From CAVRQM01 sp963838805 (lineage in GTDB: Bacteria > Pseudomonadota > Alphaproteobacteria > Acetobacterales > Acetobacteraceae): a stretch of 64,000 bases of DNA. The notes under the pieces are model-generated. The model did no database searches. It was given only the letters and a program-made list of their open reading frames with translations, and was not told the origin of the DNA. The stretch lies in assembly GCA_963838805.1 (NCBI GenBank), contig CAWISK010000014.1, forward strand, positions 1 to 64,000. The letters run 5' to 3'. Shown in pieces: positions 8,471 through 17,635 of this stretch; position 1 is the first letter of the stretch, and each line of letters starts with the position of its first letter. A program made the position numbers and the translations under genes.

Positions 8471-9676
8471 GTGATCGACATCGAGGAGGCCCGCCGGCGC
8501 ATCCTCGCCGGCCTGCGCGCAACCTCGGCGGAGATTGTGGCGCTGCCCCACGCCTGGGGTCGCGTCACGGCTGCTCCGGTGCTGGCCCGCCTGACCCAGC
8601 CGCCGCACGACGTCTCGGCGATGGACGGCTACGCCGTGCGCGCGGCGGAAGCCGGTGTGGGGGCGAGGTTGCACGTGGTCGGAACCGCCGCCGCCGGCCA
8701 TCCGTGGGAGGGGCGGCTCGGCCCCGGCGAGGCGGTGCGCATCTTCACTGGCGCCGTGATGCCGGCGGGCGCCGACAGCGTGCTGCTGCAGGAGCATGCC
8801 GGGCGCGACGGAGCCAGCCTTGTCGCCAGGGAGGCGTCAACGCCCGGGCGTCACATTCGCCGGACCGGCCAGGACTTCATGGCGGACGAGGTGCTGCTCC
8901 CTCCGGGCCGACGGCTTTCTGCGCGGGATGCCGGCCTGGCGGCGGCGGCGAACCATCCCTGGCTTGCGGTGCATCGACGGCCGCGCGTCGGCATCCTGGC
9001 GACCGGCGACGAGATCGCCCTGCCCGGCGAGCCGATCCCGCCCGGCGGCATCGTCAGCTCGAACACTCATATGGTCTCGGCGATGGTGCGCGCCTCGGGT
9101 GGTCACCCCTGCCTGCTGCCGATCGCGCGGGATGACCGGACCTCCCTGGCGAACGCCCTGGATGCGGCCGCGCAGTTCGACTTGCTCGTGACCAGCGGCG
9201 GGGCCAGCGTGGGCGAGCACGATCTTGTGCGCGAGGCGCTGCTGGCGGGCGGCATGGAACTGGATTTTTGGAAGGTCGCGATGCGGCCCGGCAAGCCGCT
9301 GCTGCATGGCCGGCTGCATGGGCGGCCGGTGATCGGGCTGCCCGGCAATCCTGTCTCGGCAATGGTCACCGCGCTGCATTTCGTGTGCCCGGCTGTTGAG
9401 CGGCTGTGCGGCTTGCCGGGTGCGCCCCCGGCCACGCACCGCGCCACCTGCGCCACCGCGCTCGCGGCGAACGACGATCGCGCCGACCATCTTCGGGCCA
9501 CCCTGGAGATTTTGGCGGACGGATCGCTGCGCGTCAGCCCATCCAGCCGTCAGGACTCGGGTATGCTGCGCGTGCTGGCCGGTGCCGACGCGCTGGTGCT
9601 GCGTGAGCCGCACGCGGCCCCGGTGCCTGCGGGTGGCCCGGTGTCGGTGATCCGGTTGGACCTGCGGGGCCTCTGA
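8471..9676 (+). CDS. moeA: Molybdopterin molybdenumtransferase
   Basis: Inserts molybdate into adenylylated molybdopterin, the last general step of cofactor synthesis. The 401-residue chain begins at GTG 8471, four bases after the moaC stop. It shows PPHDVSAMDGYAVRA, RIFTGAVMPAGADSVLLQE, the MoCF domain with ILATGDEIALPGEPI, LVTSGGASVGEHD, MRPGKPLLHG and LPGNPVSAMV, and ends with the small beta-barrel domain (SRQDSGMLRVLAGADAL). All are standard for MoeA. lexA follows after 106 bp. Confidence 0.96.
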   Translation: MIDIEEARRRILAGLRATSAEIVALPHAWGRVTAAPVLARLTQPPHDVSAMDGYAVRAAEAGVGARLHVVGTAAAGHPWEGRLGPGEAVRIFTGAVMPAGADSVLLQEHAGRDGASLVAREASTPGRHIRRTGQDFMADEVLLPPGRRLSARDAGLAAAANHPWLAVHRRPRVGILATGDEIALPGEPIPPGGIVSSNTHMVSAMVRASGGHPCLLPIARDDRTSLANALDAAAQFDLLVTSGGASVGEHDLVREALLAGGMELDFWKVAMRPGKPLLHGRLHGRPVIGLPGNPVSAMVTALHFVCPAVERLCGLPGAPPATHRATCATALAANDDRADHLRATLEILADGSLRVSPSSRQDSGMLRVLAGADALVLREPHAAPVPAGGPVSVIRLDLRGL

Positions 9677-9738
9677 CGACTTTCCGCGCCACAGCGCGCT
9701 TGACCGACACACGAGAGCATCCGTAGAACATGAAGCTC

Positions 9739-9753
9739 GTTGCCGGTTTGTTC
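9739..9753 (+). promoter_or_regulatory. Candidate SOS box (LexA site) upstream of lexA
   Basis: GTTG, seven bases, then GTTC sits 30 bp before the lexA start. Alphaproteobacterial LexA recognises GTTC-N7-GTTC, so this is a one-mismatch match in the position expected for autoregulation. Confidence 0.55.
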
Positions 9754-9782
9754 CGGCGCTCCGGTCCGGGGAGACCGTCTCC

Positions 9783-10499
9783 ATGTTGACGCGCAAGCAG
9801 CACGAGTTGCTGATGTTCATCGATCAGCACCTGAAGACGACGGGATTCTCCCCGAGTTTCGAGGAGATGAAGGAAGCCCTCGACCTGAAGTCGAAATCCG
9901 GCATCCACCGCCTGATTTCCGCGCTGGAGGAGCGCGGCTTTCTGGCGCGCAGGCGCCACCGGGCGCGAGCGCTGGAGGTTGTCCGGCTGCCGGGAGCAGC
10001 GCTTCAGGCCGAGGAAGCGGCGGAGCCGGCCACACCCTCCGGAGGGTTTGTGCTCAATGTCATCCGCGGCGACTTTCGCGGCAGGCTCCAGGGCGTGCGC
10101 ACCGCCAAGGAGGTGGGCGCGGTCGAGTTGCCGCTGTATGGCCGGATCGCCGCCGGCCTGCCGATCGAGGCGCTGCGCGACGCCGGCAGCCATATCGAGG
10201 TGCCGGTGGCCCTGGTCGCTGGCGGGGAACACTACGCGCTCGAAGTGTCGGGCAACTCGATGGTCGATGCGGGGATCCTGGATGGCGATACCGTCATCGT
10301 CCGCAAAGGGGAGACGGCGGAAAACGGACAGATCGTCGTGGCGATGATCGACGAGAGCGAAGTGACGCTGAAGCGGCTGAGGCGGCGCGGCAATTCGGTG
10401 GCGCTGGAACCTGCGAACGCCCGCTACGAGGCGCAGATCCTGCCCGCCGACAAGGTGAAGGTGCAAGGCAGGCTGGTAGGCCTGCTGCGCCGCTACTGA
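9783..10499 (+). CDS. lexA: SOS repressor LexA
   Basis: Repressor of the DNA-damage regulon, inactivated by RecA-stimulated self-cleavage. The 238 aa hold an N-terminal winged helix (LTRKQHELLMFIDQHL, then SKSGIHRLISALEERGF). The Ala-Gly cleavage site is in RIAAGLPIEALRD, the catalytic serine in GNSMVDAGILDGD and the lysine in SEVTLKRLRRRG. A ~60-residue linker separates the domains, typical of alphaproteobacterial LexA. The ATG at 9783 matches the family start. It follows moeA on the same strand but probably has its own promoter. Confidence 0.96.
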   Translation: MLTRKQHELLMFIDQHLKTTGFSPSFEEMKEALDLKSKSGIHRLISALEERGFLARRRHRARALEVVRLPGAALQAEEAAEPATPSGGFVLNVIRGDFRGRLQGVRTAKEVGAVELPLYGRIAAGLPIEALRDAGSHIEVPVALVAGGEHYALEVSGNSMVDAGILDGDTVIVRKGETAENGQIVVAMIDESEVTLKRLRRRGNSVALEPANARYEAQILPADKVKVQGRLVGLLRRY

Positions 10500-10553
10500 A
10501 CGCGACAGCCGCCTGCATTGCCCGCCACGGCATGCACGGGCTAGGAACAGGCC

Positions 10554-11468
10554 GTGGATCTGCTGGCGGCCCTGCGCACCTTCGTCCAAATCACTGAAAC
10601 CGGAAGTTTCTCCGCCGTTGCCCGCGAGGTCGGCGCGACCCAGCCCGCCATTTCGCGGCAGGTGGCGCAGTTGGAGCAGCATCTCGGCGTGCGCCTGCTC
10701 CAGCGCAGCACGCGCAGCCTGACCTTGACCGAGGATGGCCGCGAGTTGCTGACCCATGCCCATGTCGTGCTGGACACCGTGGCCGAGACGGAGGCGTTCA
10801 TCGGTCGCCGCCGCGGTTCGCCCGCGGGACTGGTTCGGGTCGGCTGCCCATCGGTCTTCGGCCGCCTGCAAATCGCCCCGCGCATCGGTCTGCTGATGGA
10901 GCGCTACCCGGATCTGGCGATCGAGCTGCTGGTGGAGGACGATGTGGTGGACATGGTCCAGCACGGCCTCGATCTCTCGGTGCGGGTGGGCGAGATCGCC
11001 GATCCCTCGCTGGTGGCGCGGCGCATCGGCATGACGAGTGCGCAGACGGTCGCCTCGACCGTGTATCTGGAGCGCATGGGCGAACCCCGCCACCCGCGCG
11101 ACCTCGCGGCGCACGAATGCGTCCTGTTCAGCCGCGCACAGACGCCCACCGAGTGGATTTTTGAAGGACCGGAGGGCGAGATCTCGGTTGCCGTGAAGGG
11201 TCGTTTCCGCAGCAACGGCATCGAGGCGGTGCTGGCGGCGGTGCTGAGCGGATTGGGGATTTCCCGCGTGCCGGTCTGGATGGTCCAGAACGAGATCGAC
11301 AGCGGTCAGGTCCGCCAGGTCTTGACGGAGTGGCACCCGAAGCCGCGGCCCATCTACATCGTCTATCCGTCCAGGCGCTTCCTGGCGCCGCGCACGCGCG
11401 CGGTCATCGATTTCCTGGTGGAGGAGTTCCGCACCGATCCGGTCATGGTGTCGGAAGGCAACGGATAG
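10554..11468 (+). CDS. LysR family transcriptional regulator
   Basis: DNA-binding regulator of 304 aa starting at GTG 10554 (protein DLLAALRTFVQITETGSF). The helix-turn-helix spans residues 1-60 (SAVAREVGATQPAISRQVAQ), followed by LEQHLGVRLLQRSTRSLTLTE. The C-terminal domain is the two-lobed effector-binding fold, with PRIGLLMERYPDLAIELLVED and GLDLSVRVGEIADPSLVARR. The latter resembles the CrgA/AaeR-like subgroup. Its target is not evident: upstream is lexA and downstream a 300-bp gap, so it could act elsewhere. Confidence 0.92.
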   Translation: MDLLAALRTFVQITETGSFSAVAREVGATQPAISRQVAQLEQHLGVRLLQRSTRSLTLTEDGRELLTHAHVVLDTVAETEAFIGRRRGSPAGLVRVGCPSVFGRLQIAPRIGLLMERYPDLAIELLVEDDVVDMVQHGLDLSVRVGEIADPSLVARRIGMTSAQTVASTVYLERMGEPRHPRDLAAHECVLFSRAQTPTEWIFEGPEGEISVAVKGRFRSNGIEAVLAAVLSGLGISRVPVWMVQNEIDSGQVRQVLTEWHPKPRPIYIVYPSRRFLAPRTRAVIDFLVEEFRTDPVMVSEGNG

Positions 11469-11771
11469 AGCGCACCCGCCGGGGAACCGCGCCCGGCCCG
11501 GGGTGGGCGGCCCCTGTGCCCTGTCGTGGCAGGCTTTGCCGGGCCTCCCTTCCGGCCCGCGCAACGGTTGATCGACTATAGTCCGGGATGGCGTTCCCAG
11601 ACGCCGCTCCGGGTCGTTCTGCTCGGCGTGAACGGGCTGGGCGGCAGCGACGATGACATGCTCATGATCGCCCGTGCCGGCGTGAAGAACGGCCCGAAGG
11701 CAATTCAACTCCGCCGGCTCCCCGCGGCGACCGGCGCCCAGAATGCCGCCGGCAATCGCGGGATAGCCGAC
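11469..11771. other. Intergenic gap with no recognised gene
   Basis: This 303-bp stretch between the LysR gene and the DUF4236 gene holds no reading frame I can support, no T-tailed hairpin and no tRNA. A TATAGT near 11576 resembles a -10 box, but I see no convincing -35 at the right distance. Confidence 0.5.
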
Positions 11772-12062
11772 ATGCCCTTCCGTTTCCGCCGCACCTTTCG
11801 CATCCTGCCCGGCTTGCGTCTGAACCTCAGCAAGGGCGGCCTGTCCGTCTCGGCTGGCCGGCGCGGCGCAGCGCCACCGTCGGCTACGGCAAGTCCCGCA
11901 CGACGGTCGGCATACCCGGTTCCGGCGTGTCCTACACCACGACGAGTAGCACCGGACGTCAGCATTCTGGCACCGGAGGGCGCCCCCCGCGCCAGCATCT
12001 GGAATTTCACCGTCGGGATCGCGCTCCTGCTCGCCATCGCCTGGTGGCTCGGCTGGCTCTGA
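11772..12062 (+). CDS. DUF4236 small membrane protein (two compensating frameshifts)
   Basis: Begins MPFRFRRTFRILPGLRLN followed by LSKGGLSVSAGRRGA, the signature of DUF4236, a short domain of unknown role often fused to membrane anchors. A frame change near 11870 is needed to reach TVGYGKSRTTVGIPGSGVSY, also conserved. A second change in the C run near 11980-11987 returns to the first frame, ending RASIWNFTVGIALLLAIAWW followed by LGWL, a C-terminal membrane helix. Corrected length is about 96 residues. Both breaks look like sequence indels, since both sides keep family residues. Function is unknown. Confidence 0.72.
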   Translation: MPFRFRRTFRILPGLRLNLSKGGLSVSAGRRGAAPPSATASPARRSAYPVPACPTPRRVAPDVSILAPEGAPRASIWNFTVGIALLLAIAWWLGWL

Positions 12063-12092
12063 GACACCGCCACGGGAGGCGGATCAGCCCAG

Positions 12093-12180
12093 TGGCGGAG
12101 GGGGCGGGATTCGAACCCGCGATGGCTCGCGCCATGCCAGTTTTCAAGACTGGTGCCTTAAGCCACTCGGCCACCCCTCC
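12093..12180 (-). tRNA. tRNA-Ser (anticodon TGA)
   Basis: Read on the minus strand: acceptor GGAGGGG pairs with CCCCTCC, then discriminator G and an encoded CCA. The anticodon stem CCAGT/ACTGG encloses loop CTTGAAA, so the anticodon is TGA. A long variable arm and the TTCGAAT T-loop are present, as expected for a class II serine tRNA. Confidence 0.95.
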
Positions 12181-12370
12181 GATGACATCGTTGCACCAGC
12201 CTGCACGCCGGCTCGGCTTGGCGCACCCAGGGCATTGATCTGCCCAGCATAATTGGCAAGAGCAAATGAGTTTCAACACCGCTGCCTGAAACCGTTCGGT
12301 CATCCTCCCGAGCGGGCAGGATAGCCGCCCCGCATCCTGAGTACCAAGCCGGCTGCCGGAAGCCTGGGCG

Positions 12371-14114
12371 CTACTGTGCGGCGACCTCGACCCCGGCCGG
12401 TGCAGAGGCCGACCCGGCCTGCTGCGGTTGCAACACCCCCACCGCCGCCCGCATCCGCCGGTCGATCGACATAACCGAGAACTCATCCGTCACAAACCGC
12501 AGCCCCGCCTCGGCTAGAGCCGCGTTCTCCGCCGCGTCATTGTGCAGGGCGCAGACACGGGCGGCCAGGGCTTGCACATCGTCGGCGATGCACGCCGACC
12601 GCAGCTCCGGCGGGAGCACAAAGCCTTCCAATGCCGCGGCGCTGCCGACGCATGGGATTCCAGCGGCCAGGCTCGCCACCGCTTTCGCCGCCAGCCCAGC
12701 CCCGGCCCGTTGGGTGGCCACGGTCAGCCTGACGCGATCGAGGACCGCTTCGGTATCGGCAGCGTCGCCCATCATCTGATCAACGATGACAACCCTCTCG
12801 CGCGAGAGGGTGCGGATCGGCTCGGGCATATTGCAGCCGGCCACGATGCAGGTGATCGAGGGGTCGATGGCCCATACCGCCGGCATCAGGATTTCCAGCA
12901 GCCAGGCAGCCGCGTCGTAATCCGCATACTGCTGGAAATCGCCGATGAATCCGACGCCCTGGCGATCGGCAAACCCGACTCTTGGCCGGACGTGGCTCGA
13001 CCGGCCAGGCGACCATATGCACGTTCGCCTTGGGCACCCCTCTGCGCAGCAGATCCGCTTCGAGCGCCGAGGAGGTGATGACAGCCTGCGCTTCCCACGC
13101 CGCCATCATCTCGCGCGTCCGCAGGGCCTCGCCTTTCTCGATGCCGACAGCCCAGCGTTGCAGACCCGCCCGGCGCAGCATGCGCACGAAGAACAGATTG
13201 TCGACGTCGAACACCACCCGCGCCAACGGACAATAGTAACGCGCGAGAGCAGCGTATTTCTCGAAATTGGTAATTCGATGGATCAGGACAGTCTCGTATA
13301 GTCCTCGATTTCGGCGCAGCACGTCCTCGACCGACAGCGACAAGGGCGGCCGGTGATAGCTGGCGCCGATCCCCTCCACGGACGCGACATGCGACGCAAA
13401 ATCCTGGCGGAAATCAGCCGCGGCGAACTCCACCGCCGCTCCAAGGCGGATGAGCGACTCCATGTGGGCCAGCAAGGCTCGGGCGCTGTCATCGAGGGGG
13501 CGGGCTGCCTCGCCGATGACAAGAATCCGCCGCGCGGCGCCGCCGGCGCCCTCGGTGATGGGCATCGGCGTGTCGGCATCGTCGTGTTCGCCCAGCACGC
13601 CGGCCCATCGCTCTTTCAGTTCGGCGATTTCGGCGGGCAGTTCCGCTCCCTCACCGCCCGGCATCGACTGGCGCAGAGCGATCAGCTGTTCGATCTGGTT
13701 GGCCACGAACCGCAGAGGAGCGTCGAGATCCTTCTGTGTCTGCGCCGTCGTCGCCGCCACCTGGAGCGCGTTCTCGACGGTTCGCTCCAGCGCCGGGTCA
13801 AAGCCGGGCGCCGGCTCCACGATATACGGCGAGTCCTCCAGTTCCGTCCCGTCGGCTGCCGAGCGCGCGCGCACAATATGCCGGGAGAGGGCGGAGAGCC
13901 CATTCGGAAACATGAACTGAAACCCGCAATGGCGCTGGTCCTCGGGGAGGGTCTTCAGACCAGCCCGCAGATCGTGGGCGACGACGTGACCGACCACCTC
14001 CTCGTTCAAGAGGATCTCGATCGTGACCTTGGTCTCAGGCGAAGAGGCGTCCAGGGCCCAGCCCCAGACGCCTCTCCAATCCGCACGCCCAAGCTTACCC
14101 TTCAGCGCAGTCAC
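12371..14114 (-). CDS. Glycosyltransferase with N-terminal glycan-type module (one frameshift)
   Basis: From GTG 14112-14114: an N-terminal ~100-residue module (ADWRGVWGWALDAS, VTIEILLNEEVVGHVVAHD, ending SPYIVEP), a helical linker (about 110-180), then a two-lobed GT4-like glycosyltransferase. The first lobe includes RILVIGEAARPLDDSARALL and VVFDVDNLFFVRMLRRAGL. The frame breaks near 12978-12985; the next frame restores VGFADRQGVGFIGDFQQYAD, then the second lobe with VVIVDQMMGD, AGLAAKAVASLAAGIPCVG and the terminal FSVMSIDRRMRAAVGVLQ. Corrected length is about 580 aa. The N-terminal module recurs at the end of the upstream Hint protein, 34 bp away, suggesting both act on the same surface glycan. 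Donor and acceptor sugars are unknown. Confidence 0.75.
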
Positions 14115-14148
14115 GGCTCAGACGCGATGGGCGAAGCCGACGCGCCAA

Positions 14149-15818
14149 TCAGGCGGCGCGCCGCTCGATCGTGCTCTGCCCAGGGCGCGGACGCAGGGCC
14201 ACGTGGGCGGCGCGATCGCCGGCAAGATCGGCCTTCGCCTGTAGCAGTCCCTCGGCCTTGTCTGCCAGGAAGGCGATCACCCGGTCGACCTCCGCAACGG
14301 AGGCGGCACTGGCCGCCGCGTCGTGCAACGCGGCGCCGAGCTTCTCGCGCCCGACGACCGAGAGCGGGGTAGCCGCCTCCAGCATGTAGGGCGAGCCGAA
14401 CAGCTCCGCCTTGTCCGCGGCGCGGCGCACACTGACCGAGTGGCGTCGATAGGGAGACAATCCTTCGGGCAGCTTCACATTGAAGCCGAACCGACCTTCC
14501 CGCATCTCGCCGTCGATACGGACCGTGCGATTATGGTTGGCGATCACCTCGCCCACCACGTCCCCGTTGATCACGATTTCCAGAACCACCGGCGCGGCGC
14601 TGTGCCGCGTCATAGGCAATGCCCTTCACGGCGCCGCCGCTCAGGTTCTCGATCCAGCCCTTCAGTTCGCCGAGACGCTCCTGCGACGGTGCGCCGAGTC
14701 CCGCCCGGGCGTCGATGCGACGGCGGATCGCCTCGACCACGAAGCCGCAATCCAGGCGCGGTGCGCAGTAGGGCTTGATAAGACCCTGCGCCTCATGCGG
14801 ATAAAGAACCGCGTAATCCTGGGCGTTGTCGTACACCACCCGGTTACCCCGCGCGCAGCCGGTCTCGGCCGCGGCGCCCTCGGCAAAGATCACCTCATGA
14901 TCCTCGAACTCGAGATTGTAGTACTCGACCGTATCCTCCACCGAGCAGCGCAGGACGGAGGTGCCATTGATCAGGTTTGCCGACTCGATCAGCACACCGT
15001 CCACATACATGGCGTGACAGGGCGACAGGTAGAGGTCGCGGCTCGGCAAACCCTCGGCCAGGGCACCCTGCTTGATCAGGATCGGCGCCACGTGCGGCTC
15101 GCCCGCGACCACCGAGGCGGAATAGCTGCGGCGCCCGATCCACTTCACGGGCTTGGCCTCGCCAGACAGGGTCACAACCCGGTCACCGACGGCGATGTTC
15201 TCGATCGCCACTTCGCCGCGCTCTGTCCGGATGTGGGTGCCGGGCAGGAAGCAGGCGACGCTGATATCATAAGCGCCGGACCCTGTCGGCGGTCACGATA
15301 AAGCCGGCCTGCAGGCCGGTGCCAATCAGGCTCAGGCTGCCGACGGCGCTGCCGTTCTCGGTCAGGGTCAGCGTGTCCGTGCTCGAATTGTAGCTGGCGC
15401 CGTTGATCGGCGTGTTCACCTGGATCGTATCGCCAAGCTGGAAGCCGGTGATGGGGCTGTCGGTCTGGCTGAATCCGGCAAGGTTTTGCAGGTCCAGATT
15501 GCCGTCCGTGCCGGTGAAATTGATCGGCGACAGGAAATTGAGGCTCGTTCCACCCTCGACCAACGTGCCATCGGTGCCGATGTTGATGTTCGAGCCGAAC
15601 CCCAGCGAGGCCCCCGCCACGTCGAGCGTGGCCCCGTTTTCGACGGTGATGTTCCCGCCCAACGCGTTGGCCAGCAGGAACGTGGTCACGTCCGTACCCG
15701 TCCCGGAGATGGTCAGCGACCCGCCAAGGTCCACAATCCCGAGATATATCGAGCTGGTGCCGTTGTCGATTGTTGTCGGATCGAAGGGTGTAACCAGCAA
15801 CCCTAGATTGAAGGACAT
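14149..15818 (-). CDS. Beta-solenoid/Hint-domain surface protein (two frameshifts)
   Basis: Reconstructed protein of about 555 aa. Residues 1-185 (MSFNLGLLVTPFDPTT...) are Gly/Thr/Asn-rich with solenoid-like repeats (ITVENGATLDVAG, INIGTDGTLVEGG). After a frame break near 15275 comes a Hint (hedgehog/intein) domain: ACFLPGTHIRTERGEVAIEN, GDRVVTL, LYLSPCHAMYVDGVLI and YYNLEFEDHEVIFAEG. Hint domains can catalyse self-cleavage; the leading Cys of CFLPGT would be the nucleophile. After a second break near 14605 comes a module (PVVLEIVINGDVVGEVIA, SPYMLEA) like that at the start of the adjacent glycosyltransferase, then a helical tail. AGGGAG lies 9 bp before ATG 15816-15818. No classical signal peptide is seen; function is unknown. 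Confidence 0.72.
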
Positions 15819-15852
15819 GCACTCGCTCCCTGGTGGCCTGTCACCTGGGGGG

Positions 15853-15881
15853 ACTGTAGGGTACACGGTTCGTTAACGCAA
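15853..15881 (-). promoter_or_regulatory. Putative sigma-70 promoter of the Hint-protein gene
   Basis: On the minus strand TTGCGT (15876-15881) and TACAGT (15853-15858) are separated by exactly 17 bp, upstream of the Hint gene start at 15818. The -35 hexamer is identical to the one before the small RNA at 43181-43186. Confidence 0.5.
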
Positions 15882-16096
15882 GCGTTTGAAGCAGGCTCTT
15901 TTCGCGACATGTGAATGGCCGGGCCACGCACCCCTGCCCACCCCCCGAGCCGCCGCGGCCCAGGGTTTCTGGCTTCTATCCGCCGCGTCCCGGCGCGTTC
16001 ACATGGTGCCGGATTAAAGACGCTCGCGCGGAGATGATGGCCGGCGCCTCCGCCCCCCGTCTCACAAAATGGTTAGCGGCCGCGTGTGCGGGCTTT

Positions 16097-17635
16097 TCAG
16101 GCCGCCACCCGCTCCACCCGGACATCCTTGACATCGCGGAATACCAGGGCCGGATGCAGGTCCGCCGTGCGCCGCAGCATGAACGCGCTGCTGGCGAGGA
16201 ACACCGGGTCGCCGTCCACGTCGTCGGCGATGGCACTGCGCTGCGTGTCGACGAATCGGTCCAGTTCGGACCTTTCTCCCGAGACCCAGCGCGCAAGCTG
16301 AAACGGCGGCGTCTCGTAGCCGATGCCCACGCCGTATTCGGCAGCCAGCCGGGCCACCAGCACGTCGAGCTGCAAGGTGCCGACCACACCGACCATCGCC
16401 GGGCTGCCGTCGCGCGGGCGGAACAGCTGCACTACCCCTTCCTCCGCCAGTTCCTGGAGGGCCTGCCGCAGCTTCTTCGCCTTCATCGCATCATCGAGCC
16501 GCACGCGGCGCAGGATTTCGGGCGCGAAATACGGCACGCCGACGAAGTTGAGATCCTCCGACTCGGACAGCGTGTCGCCGATGCGCAGCGTGCCGTGGTT
16601 GGGGATGCCGACCACGTCGCCCGCGAACGCCTCGTCGGCGATCTGCCGGTCGCGCGCGAAGAAGAACTGTGGCGCGTGCAGCGGAATGAGCTTGCCGGTG
16701 CGCACCTGTTTCAGCCGCATCCCGCGCGCGAGCCGGCCGGAGCAGATTCGCGCGAAGGCGATCCGGTCGCGATGGTTCGGGTCCATGTTGGCCTGGATCT
16801 TGAACACCAGCGCGGTCAGGTTCGGCTCGGTTGCCTGCACCACGCGGGTATCCGCGGGCTGCGCGCGCGGTTGCGGGCCATACGACGCCAGGCCATCGAG
16901 AAGATCGGCCACGCCGATCTCGCGAATGGCGCTGCCGAAGAACACCGGCGTCAGATGCCCGGCGGCGAAGTCCGCGTGCTCGAATTCCGGCAGCGCCGCG
17001 CGAACCAGGTCGAGTTCCTCGCCCATGGCGATCAGGCGCGGATCGGATTGGGCCAGGACCTGCGCCGTGTGCAGCGCGCGGTTCAGGATGTCGTAGGTGC
17101 CGACGAAATCCGCGGCGCGGCCGACCGGCCACGTAACCGGGGCGGTGTCGAGCGCCAGTGCCGAGGAGACTTCATCCAGCAGCGCGAACGGATCCTGGCT
17201 CTCGCGATCCATCTTGTTGATGAAGGTCAGGATCGGAATGTCGCGCAGCCGGCAGATCTCGAACAGCTTGCGGGTGCGCTCCTCGATGCCCTTCGCCGCG
17301 TCGATCACCATGACGGCGGCATCGACGGCGGTGAGGGTGCGGTACGTGTCCTCCGAGAAATCCTCGTGGCCCGGCGTGTCGAGCAGGTTGAACACGCAGC
17401 CCGCATACTCAAAGGTCATCACGGAGGTCACGACGGAAATGCCACGCTCGCGCTCGATGCCCATCCAGTCGGAGCGCGTGCGCCGCCGCTCGCCCTTGGC
17501 ACGCACGTTGCCGGCGAGCTGGATCGCTCCACCGGCGCGCAGCAGCCGCTCCGTCAGCGTCGTCTTGCCGGCGTCGGGGTGGGAGATGATCGCGAAGGTG
17601 CGGCGCCGCGCGATTTCGGCCGCGGCGTCGCTCAC
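16097..17635 (-). CDS. prfC: Peptide chain release factor 3
   Basis: Translational GTPase of 512 aa that recycles class I release factors from the ribosome. The G domain has ISHPDAGKTTLTERLL (P-loop), ERGISVVTSVMTFEY, DTPGHEDFSEDTYRTLTAVD and INKMDRES. Domain II and the RF3-specific C-terminal domain follow (FFARDRQIADEAFAGDVVGI, MVGVVGTLQLDVLVARLAAE). It starts at GTG 17633-17635, which overlaps the preceding asparaginase stop as GTGA; the frame stays open far upstream, but those residues are not RF3-like. Intact and of normal length. Confidence 0.96.
   Translation of the reverse strand: MSDAAAEIARRRTFAIISHPDAGKTTLTERLLRAGGAIQLAGNVRAKGERRRTRSDWMGIERERGISVVTSVMTFEYAGCVFNLLDTPGHEDFSEDTYRTLTAVDAAVMVIDAAKGIEERTRKLFEICRLRDIPILTFINKMDRESQDPFALLDEVSSALALDTAPVTWPVGRAADFVGTYDILNRALHTAQVLAQSDPRLIAMGEELDLVRAALPEFEHADFAAGHLTPVFFGSAIREIGVADLLDGLASYGPQPRAQPADTRVVQATEPNLTALVFKIQANMDPNHRDRIAFARICSGRLARGMRLKQVRTGKLIPLHAPQFFFARDRQIADEAFAGDVVGIPNHGTLRIGDTLSESEDLNFVGVPYFAPEILRRVRLDDAMKAKKLRQALQELAEEGVVQLFRPRDGSPAMVGVVGTLQLDVLVARLAAEYGVGIGYETPPFQLARWVSGERSELDRFVDTQRSAIADDVDGDPVFLASSAFMLRRTADLHPALVFRDVKDVRVERVAA

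Noticed and set aside
11576..11581. TATAGT as a promoter for the DUF4236 gene
   Set aside because: No -35 at 16-18 bp and it lies almost 200 bp from the start codon.
9534..11708. A 724-codon open frame on the minus strand
   Set aside because: Antisense to the end of moeA, lexA and the LysR gene; composition-driven, with no recognisable motif.
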